Positions 8,978 through 18,325 are shown, numbered from the stretch's first letter. The stretch: 64,000 bases of DNA from Neobacillus niacini (GCF_023715415.1 NZ_JAMBOB010000014.1:1-64000); one strand, 5' to 3'. Program-made: numbers and translations. The notes: generated by a model from the sequence alone, not told the origin.

Positions 8978-9859
8978 TTATCTATACTCAAATATCCCCT
9001 TATCAAGTATGGCTTTACCAGTATCAGAGTTTACCAACTTAAAGTATACTCCGTTATCTACTTTCCAGCCGACAAATTGAACGTTTGTGCCTGGATAGCA
9101 AATACTTCTCATTTGAGTGGAGATTCGCGTCATTCTTTCTGGCTCATTTGGAATGATGGCTTCGATACCCATTCTGCATGCAAATCCAAGCGAACATAAT
9201 CCCTGCATAAAAGGAGCCTTAAATCCTGCTTCTTTTGCTAGTTCTGGATTTACATGTATATGATTGGTATCCCCTGTCAGACGATAAAGAACGTTCTGAA
9301 TCTCGCTGATAGAATCAGAAATAACATAATCTGGTTCACGATCAGGAATGACAACATTACTCTTAGGAGGTTTTTCTCCACCAAAGCCTCCCTTAGCAAA
9401 AATGACAGTGCTTGAATGGTTCGTGCAAATCAAATTCCCAGCTTCATCGAAAACCGGCAATTGCGTTTTAACAATAATGCCTTTATCCTTCCCACGATCA
9501 TAAATATTGGTTATCGTATCTTCAAAAACAAGAGAACCTTTAATTGGATCAATGGGTCTATGCATGATTAATTCATGCTCCATGTGAAGAAAGCCTGGCG
9601 ATACGCCTAATTCCCTTTGTAATGCTTCCTTGACAATAAGGGATGCAGGATATGGAGTTGGTCTTTGAGGAGTAGTATTAACTGCATTCCAATATGGGAT
9701 CGCTCCGTAGGTTGGGATTACCTTCATGTTTTTTTCATAATAGTAGTTTAGATCTTCTTTACGAGCTCCTACGGCAAGAGCATAAAGGGCAATATCTCTC
9801 CAATTGTATTCCAATTTTCGCAGACCCGCACTGGCTCCAATATATTTCTCAACATCCAT
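8978..9859 (-). CDS. MaoC-like (2-enoyl-CoA hydratase 2 type) dehydratase
   Basis: 293 residues with a double hot-dog layout like eukaryotic hydratase 2. The C-terminal half carries the hydratase-2 motif YRLTGDTNHIHVNPELA, with the catalytic Asp and His in G-D-x-N-x-x-H, followed by PFMQGLCSLGFACR. Such enzymes hydrate trans-2-enoyl-CoA to (R)-3-hydroxyacyl-CoA. It is the last gene of the catabolic block driven from the sigma-54 promoter side, though a 190-base gap further upstream could hold an internal promoter. Confidence 0.85.
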   Translation of the reverse strand: MDVEKYIGASAGLRKLEYNWRDIALYALAVGARKEDLNYYYEKNMKVIPTYGAIPYWNAVNTTPQRPTPYPASLIVKEALQRELGVSPGFLHMEHELIMHRPIDPIKGSLVFEDTITNIYDRGKDKGIIVKTQLPVFDEAGNLICTNHSSTVIFAKGGFGGEKPPKSNVVIPDREPDYVISDSISEIQNVLYRLTGDTNHIHVNPELAKEAGFKAPFMQGLCSLGFACRMGIEAIIPNEPERMTRISTQMRSICYPGTNVQFVGWKVDNGVYFKLVNSDTGKAILDKGIFEYR

Positions 9860-9885
9860 AATTTTCTCCCCTTGTATAGTAGGAA

Positions 9886-10863
9886 TTATTTAAGTGACCG
9901 CTCTCCAAAAAGAGTACCTAAGCGGCTCAGTCCTTTTTCTGCCGTTAAAATCATCTCATCAAACAATTCCTGAACCGTAGGAATCGTTTTTATAAGACCC
10001 ACTACCTGCCCGGCCCATCCGAAACCATCCAATTCTTCACCATCATAGATATACCTGCAATTCGCTTTACCGCTAATCACATCTTTCAGGTCTTCATAGG
10101 TAGCTCCTACCTTTTCACGTTCGAGAATGTCTAATGTATATCCAGATTTCAATACGCGTCCTGGCGAACCGATTGTTCTCTTGATAACCACTGTATCCGT
10201 CTCTTTTGCAGTAAGGATTGCCTGTTTATATCTCTCGTTTGCATGAACACACTCCTTTGTTGCGATAAAGCGAGTCCCCATTTCAATTCCTTCCGCCCCA
10301 AGTGAAAAAGCTGCCAATAAACCTCGTCCATCGCCAATCCCCCCACTGGCTAATACGGGAATCGATACAGAATCTACGACCAGGGGAATAAGCACCATTG
10401 TCCCAATATCTTCGCGTCCTAAATGTCCTCCCCCTTCCTGTCCCACCGCCATTACCGCATCTGCACCAAGTTCTTCAGCCTTTTGTGCCTGTCTAACGCC
10501 TGATACAAGTACAAGTGTTTTAATGTTTTCTCCTTTAATTCGTTCAAAAATAGGCTGTGGATTCGCCCCTGTTATCGAAATGACTGGCACCTTTTCCTCG
10601 ATAGCAACTTCAAGCAGTTCTTGATATTGACCGTCATGCCGTGCAATGGCAAAGTTTACACCGAATGGCTTATTGGTAAGGCTACGTACTTTACGAATTT
10701 CATTCCGAAGTTTTTCAGGGGTACCTAGCGTTGCGGCAGTAATTTGTCCGAGTCCTCCTGCATTAGAGACGGCAGCTGCCAGTTCGGCATAGGCGAGGTA
10801 AGCAAGTCCACCCTGTACAATTGGATAGTCAATTCCGAAAATCTCTGTTACTCGTGTTTTCAT
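9886..10863 (-). CDS. Nitronate monooxygenase / NPD-family flavoprotein
   Basis: 325 residues from the ATG at 10863, which has GGAGGAG at 10871-10877; an upstream in-frame extension to 10989 has no support. TIM-barrel FMN protein of the 2-nitropropane dioxygenase family: start FGIDYPIVQGGLAYLA, GGLGQITAA, GADAVMAVGQEGGGHLG and PVLASGGIGDGRGLLAAFSLGAEGIEMGTRFIAT. Many members are nitronate monooxygenases; related ones are enoyl reductase-like. Its partners are acyl-CoA enzymes, so a reductase-like role is possible. Confidence 0.85.
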   Translation of the reverse strand: MKTRVTEIFGIDYPIVQGGLAYLAYAELAAAVSNAGGLGQITAATLGTPEKLRNEIRKVRSLTNKPFGVNFAIARHDGQYQELLEVAIEEKVPVISITGANPQPIFERIKGENIKTLVLVSGVRQAQKAEELGADAVMAVGQEGGGHLGREDIGTMVLIPLVVDSVSIPVLASGGIGDGRGLLAAFSLGAEGIEMGTRFIATKECVHANERYKQAILTAKETDTVVIKRTIGSPGRVLKSGYTLDILEREKVGATYEDLKDVISGKANCRYIYDGEELDGFGWAGQVVGLIKTIPTVQELFDEMILTAEKGLSRLGTLFGERSLK

Positions 10864-11054
10864 CCATTTCTCCTCCAATACTTTGAATAAGATATATATT
10901 TGACCTACTAAATGAGGAACCCTGTTTTTTTCTAGAAATACTTGAATAGGAAAAAATGCTTTACTCCTTGATAGAAGCAAAGCATCCATTCAATAGAACA
11001 ACTTGATCATTTTGCCTAAATTTCCACAACGATGTCCAGAAGTACCGACTCACA
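10864..11054. other. 190-base gap inside the catabolic gene block
   Basis: Too long for a simple intergenic spacer in this tightly packed block. No coding sequence with a convincing start is seen. It could hold a separate promoter for the nitronate monooxygenase and MaoC genes, but I see no clear promoter boxes. Confidence 0.3.
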
Positions 11055-12038
11055 TCAGTTGTTCATTTCCAGCAGGACTTTTCCTGTGCTTTGTCTGCTC
11101 TCAACCAAACGATGTGCTTCTGCTGCCTCTTCCATTTTAAAACTCTTTCCTACCTTCATGTCCAAACGACCTTCCGCTAAAAAACTCATTACGCGTTCAG
11201 CTGGTTCACGTAATAGTTCTGGACGGTTATTTCTCGTCGTACCTAAACTAAATCCGAGAACAGCCCGACAGCTGGCATGTAAATCTTTCGTAATAAATTG
11301 ACCGAAATCTCCGCTCGCATTCCCAAAGTTGACCAAACGCCCGTACATCGCTAAACAATCCAGGCTTTTTTCTGTCACTTTACCAGCAATGGAGTCTAAA
11401 ATGACATCGGCTCCTTGTCCGTTGGTTAGTTCATTTACTTTAGGGGCAAAGTCATCCTTCTCGTAGCAAATGACATGATCCGCTCCCGCTTCTAACGCAG
11501 TCGCAACCTTGCTTTCACGTCCTACGGTTCCAATGACACAGCCCGCACCTAAAAGTTTTGCCAGCTGGATCGCCGTCGTTCCAATACCTCCAGCCGCAGC
11601 ATGAATCAGAACACTTTCACCCGGCTGCACCCTGCCTACATCGGCAAGAAGTTTATATGCCGTAAAAGCAACGACTGGACTTGCTGCTGCTGTCCGAAAA
11701 TCAACGTTAGTTGGGATGGTAAAGGTAAGATTTTCATCTGCTACGATATATTCCGCATATGATCCGTTTTTTGGAAAAGCAATCACTCGTTGTCCCACTT
11801 TAAAGCTTTGTACATCGGATCCTACAGCCTCAATGATTCCTGCAGCATCTAATCCAGGAATAATCGGAGGTTTCCCTGCTGCATGATAGTTACCATGTCT
11901 TGTTTGAATATCAGCAAAATTGACACTTGTTGCTTCCACACGGACTAACACTTGGTTTGGGCCGATAGAAGGGATATCCATGTTAACCATTCTTAATACT
12001 TCAGGTCCCCCAAATTCGCTGATAACAATTGCCTTCAT
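11055..12038 (-). CDS. Zinc-independent quinone oxidoreductase (MDR superfamily)
   Basis: 327 residues. The N-terminal GroES-like domain starts MKAIVISEFGGPEVL, and the NAD(P)H Rossmann domain has ESVLIHAAAGGIGTTAIQLAKLLGA. The Cys/His set that binds structural and catalytic zinc in alcohol dehydrogenases is missing, so it fits the NADPH:quinone reductase (QorA) branch, which also includes acryloyl-CoA and enoyl reductases. Given MmsA/MmsB nearby, reduction of an alpha,beta-unsaturated intermediate is possible. Confidence 0.85.
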   Translation of the reverse strand: MKAIVISEFGGPEVLRMVNMDIPSIGPNQVLVRVEATSVNFADIQTRHGNYHAAGKPPIIPGLDAAGIIEAVGSDVQSFKVGQRVIAFPKNGSYAEYIVADENLTFTIPTNVDFRTAAASPVVAFTAYKLLADVGRVQPGESVLIHAAAGGIGTTAIQLAKLLGAGCVIGTVGRESKVATALEAGADHVICYEKDDFAPKVNELTNGQGADVILDSIAGKVTEKSLDCLAMYGRLVNFGNASGDFGQFITKDLHASCRAVLGFSLGTTRNNRPELLREPAERVMSFLAEGRLDMKVGKSFKMEEAAEAHRLVESRQSTGKVLLEMNN

Positions 12039-12111
12039 ACACTATTCCTCCAATTGATTCATAATCACGAGTGAAACAAGAGGTTCACAACAGCTCGTAT
12101 GAATAACGTAA

Positions 12112-13644
12112 TTATTGATTACTACTAGGGAAAGCAAACTCAGTCTTGCTATCTTCCTTGGCTTCCGGCCATCTTTCTGATACCGTTTTTGACTTTGTGA
12201 AGAAGCGTGCGGTATCTGGTCCAAACATGTGGGCTTCACCGAACTTTGAACGCTTCAATCCACCGAAGTTGTGGTATCCAACTGGAATTGGAATCGGTAC
12301 ATTCACCCCAACCATTCCTACTTCAATTTCTTGTGTAAACTTTCTTGCAGCAGGACCACTTTCAGTGTAGATGGTCACCCCGTTGCCAAATTCGTGACTA
12401 TTAATGAGGTTAATCGCTTCGTCTAATGTACTTACCCGTACAACGATACGTGCTGGTCCAAATACTTCATCACGGTATATTTTCATATCCGGAGTAACAT
12501 GATCTAAAAGAGTGGCTCCTAAATAGAATCCCTTTTCTGGTGCATTCACTTCAGGATTACGTCCATCTACGGTTAAAACTGCGCCTTCTTCGATACTTTC
12601 ATTAATATACTTGAGAACACTATCCTTTGATTGCTGTGTAATAACAGCCCCGAAGTCTGCACTTTCATCCGTATAAGCACCTACTTTAAGTTGTGCTACA
12701 CGTGCTTTTAATTTGGCTACAAATGCTTCAGCCGTTTTTTCTCCAACTGGCATGGCTGCAGAAATAGCCATACAACGTTGTGAAGCAGATCCGTATGCAG
12801 CACCTAGAAAGGCGGTTACTGCTTGATCTAAATCTGCATCAGGCATGATAATCATATGATTTTTTCCGCCGCCAAAAGCTGCTACACGCTTATTATTTTT
12901 GGTTCCTTCACTGTACACGTATTCAGCAATTGGAGTAGAGCCAACAAAACTAATCGCATGAATCTTTGGATTCTTCAGGATCGTATCTACAGCCTCTTTA
13001 TCTCCATTGATCACGGTCCAAACGCCATCTGGCAGGCCCGCTTTTTTCCAAAGTTCGGAAATATATAAGGCAGAGTTCGGAACCTTTTCGGAAGGTTTTA
13101 AAATGACAGCATTTCCGACCGCTACCGCCATAGACGTCATTGCAAGAGGTACCATAACTGGAAAGTTAAAGGGAGAGATCGCAGCCACTACGCCTAATGG
13201 TTGTTTGATTGAAAAGGAATTAATATCTCCACCAACATTTACGGAGTATTCCCCCTTTAACAAATGTGGGGCATTGATAGCCAAATCAACGGATTCAATT
13301 CCACGGACAATTTCTCCTTTTGCATCAGCGACCGTTTTTCCACTTTCCAAACCAATCATTTCAGCAAGGCGATTCGTTTCTTCCACTAACAAAGCTCTAA
13401 AACGATGAAGTACCTCTACTCTTTTTCCTAAAGATATTCTCTTCCACTTTTCGAATGCAGCATGAGCCACTTCAACCGCTTCATTTACTTCCTCTGTTGA
13501 CGCAAGAGGACATAATGCAATAACTTCACCTGTAGATGGGCTATATACATCCCCGAAGCGTTCACTTTTACCTGGTGTCATTTCACCGCCAATAAAATGA
13601 GTTAATTTTTTTACTGCATTTTGTGTTGTAGTAGTCATATTCAT
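12112..13644 (-). CDS. mmsA: CoA-acylating methylmalonate-semialdehyde dehydrogenase
   Basis: 510 residues, close to the family length of about 490-500. Aldehyde dehydrogenase fold with FVGSTPIAEYVY (cofactor binding) and the CoA-acylating branch signature GSASQRCMAISAAMPVG around the catalytic Cys, together with PSEKVPN. It converts methylmalonate semialdehyde, NAD+ and CoA to propionyl-CoA, as in valine and inositol breakdown. AGGAGG precedes two close ATGs (13644 and 13638). It lies 12 bases after the 3-hydroxyisobutyrate dehydrogenase gene, which makes its substrate, so the assignment is firm. Confidence 0.92.
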   Translation of the reverse strand: MNMTTTTQNAVKKLTHFIGGEMTPGKSERFGDVYSPSTGEVIALCPLASTEEVNEAVEVAHAAFEKWKRISLGKRVEVLHRFRALLVEETNRLAEMIGLESGKTVADAKGEIVRGIESVDLAINAPHLLKGEYSVNVGGDINSFSIKQPLGVVAAISPFNFPVMVPLAMTSMAVAVGNAVILKPSEKVPNSALYISELWKKAGLPDGVWTVINGDKEAVDTILKNPKIHAISFVGSTPIAEYVYSEGTKNNKRVAAFGGGKNHMIIMPDADLDQAVTAFLGAAYGSASQRCMAISAAMPVGEKTAEAFVAKLKARVAQLKVGAYTDESADFGAVITQQSKDSVLKYINESIEEGAVLTVDGRNPEVNAPEKGFYLGATLLDHVTPDMKIYRDEVFGPARIVVRVSTLDEAINLINSHEFGNGVTIYTESGPAARKFTQEIEVGMVGVNVPIPIPVGYHNFGGLKRSKFGEAHMFGPDTARFFTKSKTVSERWPEAKEDSKTEFAFPSSNQ

Positions 13645-13656
13645 TACTCCTCCTAA

Positions 13657-14574
13657 TTAATTTTTTGATGCAACGAGGTTGTTCTCATTAATAGACTCTT
13701 TTACCATTAGATAGACGGCTGACATATCCTGTGGACCATATCCTTTTTCGACAGCCTTTGTATATAAATCAATCAATTGATCTCCAATTGGGAGTGGGCT
13801 TCCAACTTCCTCCGCCATTTGTTTTGCTAGTTTTAAGTCTTTTAGTAATAGATTTGTAGAGAATCCAGGGTTAAATTCGTTGGGTGCAATAAACCCTTTG
13901 TAGTTTCTTTCATAGATTCTGCTTTGCCCAAAACTTACGCTTAATACATCATAAATTGTTTCTGCGTCTACACCCATTTGCTCCCCTAATGCAACGGTTT
14001 CGGCTACTGCCTCCGTATAGAAACCGATCATTAGATTATTTAATAGTTTAATAACCGTTCCAGTACCAGCACTTTCTCCTAAATGAAAGATATTCTCTCC
14101 AAGTACATTCAAGACTGGAAGGGATTTTTCATAAACAGATTTTTCCCCGCCTACCATGATGGTAAGAGTGCCATTCACTGCACCCGATACACTTCCACTT
14201 ACGGGAGCACCCAGGTAGTCAATCCCTTTTTCCTTTGAAGCAGAATAGACACTTTCATTTAATTGAGGAGAGATGGTACTAAAATCAATCATCGTGAGCG
14301 AAGCGTGTGCATTTTCGATAATTCCATTTCCACCCAGATACACCTTCTCTACGATTTGCGGCGTTGGAAGACTCGTCATAATCACGTCTACTTCCTTTGC
14401 TAAAATAGCAGGAGCCACTCCGATTTTTCCGCCGGCTTGCGAAAATTTATCTTCAGCATCACGAATCGTATCTACTCCATAAACTTCATACCCTGCTTTA
14501 ACCAGATTAATAGCCATCGGAAGCCCCATATTCCCTAACCCGATGAATCCAATCTTCTTTGAAAGGTTACTCAT
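13657..14574 (-). CDS. mmsB: 3-hydroxyisobutyrate dehydrogenase
   Basis: 305 residues, beta-hydroxyacid dehydrogenase family. NAD-binding IGFIGLGNMGLPMAINLVKAGY, substrate-site GAPVSGSVSGA and catalytic-Lys region GTVIKLLNNLMIG are all present. It oxidises 3-hydroxyisobutyrate to methylmalonate semialdehyde. Related family members act on tartronate semialdehyde or 3-hydroxypropionate, but pairing with mmsA supports the valine-type role. Confidence 0.9.
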   Translation of the reverse strand: MSNLSKKIGFIGLGNMGLPMAINLVKAGYEVYGVDTIRDAEDKFSQAGGKIGVAPAILAKEVDVIMTSLPTPQIVEKVYLGGNGIIENAHASLTMIDFSTISPQLNESVYSASKEKGIDYLGAPVSGSVSGAVNGTLTIMVGGEKSVYEKSLPVLNVLGENIFHLGESAGTGTVIKLLNNLMIGFYTEAVAETVALGEQMGVDAETIYDVLSVSFGQSRIYERNYKGFIAPNEFNPGFSTNLLLKDLKLAKQMAEEVGSPLPIGDQLIDLYTKAVEKGYGPQDMSAVYLMVKESINENNLVASKN

Positions 14575-14607
14575 ACTATTTTCCTCCTATTTTTAGTTGA
14601 TTGATTA

Positions 14608-15942
14608 CTAACCTAAGAATGTGTATAACAAGATTGCTAGTGTGAGTGCGATTATTGAAATCCCAACGGTAAGAACAAAGATGGGCATATACGCCTTCTC
14701 ATGCGTTTCATTACATACAGCTCGGATGGTGGTGACGATATATCCATTATGAGGAAGGGAATCAAGTCCTCCGGAAGCAAGGGATGAAATCCGATGCATC
14801 GCACCTGGATCAAGCCCTTGTGCCATATAGGCAGGTGCTAAGATAGGAAGAGCAATTCCAAGTCCTCCTGATGCTGAACCTGTAATTCCTGCAATAATCG
14901 TTACAGCTGCTCCTAATCCTGCATACGCCATTCCAGGCATACTAACAAGTGCATCGACAATCGAACTAAAGGCAGGTGACTGCTGAGCTACTGCACCGAA
15001 ACCAACGACCGCACATATATTTGCCGTTGCAACGATAGCGTTTTCACTGCCTTTTCCAAAAATGGCACTATACTTCCTAGAGTATTTATTCATTAAGACA
15101 AGTCCAGCAATGACTCCTGAAAACAATCCCAATAACGCTGCTGCAGTTGGAGATATAAACCTTGACGCAACATTTAATACCGCAACAACAATGACTAATG
15201 GCAAAATCGCTAATAGGAAAGGCGGCAGTTTTACATTTGTTTGCGTTTCGATAGCTGCTGCCACTTCAGAAAGTGCACTTTCACTTCCTTTTTGAGAACC
15301 TGGTAAGGTAAACGTCTCACCATTTTTCACTGCCTTTGTAACCATGTACTTAAGGGCATAGCCCCCTGAAACCATGATAAACAGAGCAGTGATGACACCA
15401 ATCAATCCTCCTGCAGTAGGCTGTGTTCCAAAGAACTGCATCGGAATAAGATTTTGAACCTCTGGGGATCCCGGTGCAGTCATTGTGAAAGAGATAGATC
15501 CGAATACGATTGCTGCAGGGATAAATCGATGGGGCAGATTGGCTACTTTGAATAAGGAAACAGCAATCGGATAAACAGAGAAACCAACGATTGCAATACT
15601 AACTCCGCCATACGTCATTAATGCACAAGCTGCTACAACGGCAAAGACTGCTCGTTTTGCACCCACTCTGACTTTTACCCATTCCGCAATGGAATCCGCA
15701 GCTTTCGTTTCCTCCATTACCTTTCCAAAAATGGCGCCTAATAGGTACACGAGAAACCATGAAGCAAAATAACCGGTGAATCCAGTCATATAATTCTCCG
15801 TAAGCGCTTTCTCTAAAGACAAACCACTTGTTAACGCAAGCAAAGTAGAGCAGAGAACGGCAGCAATAATAATATTTACCCCTCGCATAGTAAATAAAAT
15901 TAGTAAAGCCAAGCTTAGGAAAAGACCAATAAAACTAAGCAT
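14608..15942 (-). CDS. GntP-family permease, probably hydroxy-acid uptake
   Basis: 444 residues with about 12 membrane helices and the GntP-type ending GGLDSLPHNGYIVTTIRAVCNETHEKAY. The family imports gluconate and small hydroxy acids such as 3-hydroxybutyrate. It is the first gene behind the sigma-54 promoter at 15984-16002 and is directly upstream of mmsB and mmsA, which suggests 3-hydroxyisobutyrate or a related beta-hydroxy acid as cargo. The substrate is inference from context. Confidence 0.85.
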   Translation of the reverse strand: MLSFIGLFLSLALLILFTMRGVNIIIAAVLCSTLLALTSGLSLEKALTENYMTGFTGYFASWFLVYLLGAIFGKVMEETKAADSIAEWVKVRVGAKRAVFAVVAACALMTYGGVSIAIVGFSVYPIAVSLFKVANLPHRFIPAAIVFGSISFTMTAPGSPEVQNLIPMQFFGTQPTAGGLIGVITALFIMVSGGYALKYMVTKAVKNGETFTLPGSQKGSESALSEVAAAIETQTNVKLPPFLLAILPLVIVVAVLNVASRFISPTAAALLGLFSGVIAGLVLMNKYSRKYSAIFGKGSENAIVATANICAVVGFGAVAQQSPAFSSIVDALVSMPGMAYAGLGAAVTIIAGITGSASGGLGIALPILAPAYMAQGLDPGAMHRISSLASGGLDSLPHNGYIVTTIRAVCNETHEKAYMPIFVLTVGISIIALTLAILLYTFLG

Positions 15943-15983
15943 GCGACACCCCCAAATTAATGTTTGTAATTATACCCTTTATA

Positions 15984-16002
15984 CTGCAAGAAGTGTGCCA
16001 AT
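15984..16002 (-). promoter_or_regulatory. Sigma-54 (SigL) promoter, -24/-12 type
   Basis: On the minus strand TTGGCAC (16001-15995) and TTGCA (15989-15985) are separated by five bases, giving TTGGCACACTTCTTGCAG. This matches the -24 GG / -12 GC consensus exactly, with the correct spacing. It lies about 42 bases upstream of the GntP permease start and downstream of the sigma-54 activator gene. Confidence 0.9.
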
Positions 16003-16051
16003 TTATACTTTTGTGAAAATAACCAATATTTAAAACATTTAAAATGAAGAG

Positions 16052-16111
16052 TGTCTAAACTATTAGACAAATTGTTTAATAGTTTAGACACTCTGTTTAA
16101 ATAATTAGACA
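16052..16111. promoter_or_regulatory. Three phased 18-bp dyads, upstream activating sequences
   Basis: Three palindromic copies occur: TGTCTAAACTATTAGACA at 16052-16069, TGTTTAATAGTTTAGACA at 16073-16090 and TGTTTAAATAATTAGACA at 16094-16111. Their starts are exactly 21 bases apart, two helical turns, so bound proteins would sit on one face of the DNA. They lie about 85-130 bases upstream of the expected start site of the sigma-54 promoter and end three bases before the activator stop codon. The activator encoded next to them is the likely binder. Confidence 0.8.
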
Positions 16112-16114
16112 CTC

Positions 16115-17944
16115 TTATAGGTTGAACTCTTTTATTTTATTGTATAGAGTGGCTCTTGAAATACCTAACTTCTTAGCCGCACGTGTCTTATTCCCTTGTT
16201 CTTCTTTTAGTATTTGTATGAGCAACTCTTTTTCCTTTTGTAGTTCAGAGCGTTTCAGTGTATGTAACGAGGTAATCGGAGCGATTTTCCTCTCCAACAC
16301 GGAATACTCGCTCACCTGTTCTTTATTCGGTTTATTCCGTTCCAAGAAGTAGCGTTGAAAGTCATCAAAATAAATTCCTTGACCATCAACCAATGTGATA
16401 AGCCTTTCCATCACATTAAATAACTCTCTGATATTACCTGGCCAAGTATATTCCATCATACCCGCAACGGTTTCTTTACTGATTTCTTTTTGCTGGATTT
16501 GATATTTCTCACAGATGGTTGTCATAAATTGCCCAATTAACAGAGGGATATCTTCTTTTCTTTCTCTTAGCGGTGGAATCGTAATGGGGATAACATTGAT
16601 ACGATAATATAGGTCTTCTCGGAATTTGTTTTCCTTTACCATATCCTTAATCGAACAGTTTGTAGCCGCAATGAGCCGAAAATCAACGGGAATCGGTTTC
16701 GAACCTCCTACTGGTTCTACCTCCCGTTCCTGTAAAACACGTAATATTTTCGATTGCATATGTAAAGGCATATCTCCAATCTCATCTAGAAAAAGTGTCC
16801 CCTTATGGGCTAAAAGGAATTTTCCTGGTTTCCCCTTCTTTCTCGAACCAGTAAACGCACCTTCTTCATAGCCAAATAGTTCGGATTCAAGTAAATGCTC
16901 TGGAATCGAAGCACAATTCACACTGATAAACGGACCTTCACAATATTTACTCAAGGAATGAATAGCCTTTGTAAATATCTCTTTTCCTACGCCGCTTTCT
17001 CCGGTAATTAAGATAGATGCAGAGGTTTGTGCAGCACGCCGGGCAATATTTTTTGCATGGATAAACCGTTCACTCTTCCCAATAACTTGGTTAAAAGTTG
17101 TCGGTTCTTCTTTTTGTTTTGGTTGTTCAATATGTACAGACGAGAGACCCGTCGTTCCATTTAATTCTTGAATTCTATCAAAAATGGTATAAAGTTCAGA
17201 AACTCCTTGAAAAACAAGGATGCCGATTCCCCCGATGATTTTATTGTTTTTCCAAATGGGGATGCGATGAGCTACAACTTCTTGCCCTTGCAAAAATTGA
17301 ACTTGATTATGTTCAGGAATACCCGTTTGAAGGACAATATGTAAACGAGTGCCATCAATCACATTTACCACATGTTGATCAACCACTGCATCTTGATTGA
17401 CTCCGAGATAATGACAATAGGCTTTATTAATCATTTTGACATACCCATTTTCATCGACGACGACAATTCCTTCATGGATATTGTCAAAACAGGTTATCAA
17501 CCATTCAATCGTTTGTTCCAATACATCCATTTTTTTATACATTTGGGTTAATCCTGCGAAAACATCATTTTGATTCAGCATGCCTAATAAAACACCTTGT
17601 TTATCGACAACCGGAATACTGGATTTTCTTAGTGACAGTGACGACAATGTTTCTGAGAAGTAAAGAAAACGTGCGTTTTTGTCGTAATAATTCTCAATTA
17701 CTTCATCAGGAGAAACACTATTTAACAAAGCATCCGTGATGATAGCCAATGACAAGATACCAAGATATCGATTTTGACCATCCACTACAGGAGCCTGATT
17801 TAACTCATTTTCTAGTAGAAGTTCTGCTGCATTTCTTAATGTAGCCCTAGTAGACAAAGAAAGAAAATCTGTATTCACCCAGTTTCCTACTTGCAACTCC
17901 CCTTTATAATAGTGACCTTTATCTTCTGTTAGGTGATGCTCCAT
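16115..17944 (-). CDS. Sigma-54-dependent activator with CBS pair, PAS, AAA and Fis domains
   Basis: 609 residues. Residues about 10-135 hold two CBS repeats (ELNQAPVVDGQNRYLGILS and RKSSIPVVDKQGVLLGMLN), which often sense adenine nucleotides or CoA/SAM. A PAS domain follows (FDNIHEGIVVVDENGYVKMINKAYCHYLGV). The central AAA domain has Walker A GESGVGKE, the sigma-54 contact loop as GAFTGS and Walker B GTLFLDEIG. The C-terminal Fis-type HTH is NKTRAAKKLGISRATLYNKIKEF. With the dyads and -24/-12 promoter beside it, it most likely activates the GntP-mmsB-mmsA block. Confidence 0.93.
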   Translation of the reverse strand: MEHHLTEDKGHYYKGELQVGNWVNTDFLSLSTRATLRNAAELLLENELNQAPVVDGQNRYLGILSLAIITDALLNSVSPDEVIENYYDKNARFLYFSETLSSLSLRKSSIPVVDKQGVLLGMLNQNDVFAGLTQMYKKMDVLEQTIEWLITCFDNIHEGIVVVDENGYVKMINKAYCHYLGVNQDAVVDQHVVNVIDGTRLHIVLQTGIPEHNQVQFLQGQEVVAHRIPIWKNNKIIGGIGILVFQGVSELYTIFDRIQELNGTTGLSSVHIEQPKQKEEPTTFNQVIGKSERFIHAKNIARRAAQTSASILITGESGVGKEIFTKAIHSLSKYCEGPFISVNCASIPEHLLESELFGYEEGAFTGSRKKGKPGKFLLAHKGTLFLDEIGDMPLHMQSKILRVLQEREVEPVGGSKPIPVDFRLIAATNCSIKDMVKENKFREDLYYRINVIPITIPPLRERKEDIPLLIGQFMTTICEKYQIQQKEISKETVAGMMEYTWPGNIRELFNVMERLITLVDGQGIYFDDFQRYFLERNKPNKEQVSEYSVLERKIAPITSLHTLKRSELQKEKELLIQILKEEQGNKTRAAKKLGISRATLYNKIKEFNL

Positions 17945-18029
17945 AGGTTTTGTTCCCTCCGTTCACATTCATCAAATGGGTTCTAGAAATTCCATACTTT
18001 AAAATAGTAATAGTATTCAGATTAATAGA

Positions 18030-18076
18030 AATAAAAAAAGCTCCCCTTTACTATCCCATATAGCAGAGGGGGCTGT
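18030..18076 (-). terminator. Minus-strand terminator-like hairpin upstream of the activator gene
   Basis: Reading the minus strand, AGCCCCCTCT and AAAGGGGAGCT can pair imperfectly and are followed by seven Ts (18033-18039). No minus-strand gene lies immediately upstream, so this may be a leader attenuator of the activator gene or the end of a small RNA. Confidence 0.4.
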
Positions 18077-18271
18077 CATTACTCATTTTGAAATTTCACT
18101 CTATATACCGCTGTAGCAGATCAAGGAAAACTTCGATAAAGGGAAATGTGTTTTTAAACTACAAGTGAGAAACCAGTGAAATAAATAAGCGGAATTTTTC
18201 CGTCTAATGATAAGATTGGGTGCCCAGCTTAACGAATAACCTCAATTACAAGTAATAATCAAAGTAACTTT

Positions 18272-18325
18272 TGTGATATAAATCACATTTGTCCCTCATT
18301 ACTAATGCTATCATTAGTAATGAGG
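18272..18325 (+). promoter_or_regulatory. Fnr/CRP-type site with class II promoter and overlapping palindrome
   Basis: TGTGATATAAATCACA (18272-18287) is a perfect TGTGA-N6-TCACA dyad, the site used by Bacillus Fnr. A TATCAT -10 box lies at 18309-18314, so the dyad centre falls at about -41.5, the class II activation position. The perfect palindrome CCTCATTACTAATG (18294-18307) with 18312-18325 spans the -10 region and could be a second operator or a transcript hairpin. Confidence 0.7.

Noticed and set aside
16052..16090. Rho-independent terminator formed by the outer 17-bp inverted repeat after the sigma-54 activator gene
   Set aside because: It can form a hairpin but lacks a T-run on the minus strand; the equal 21-base phase of three dyads is better explained by activator binding.
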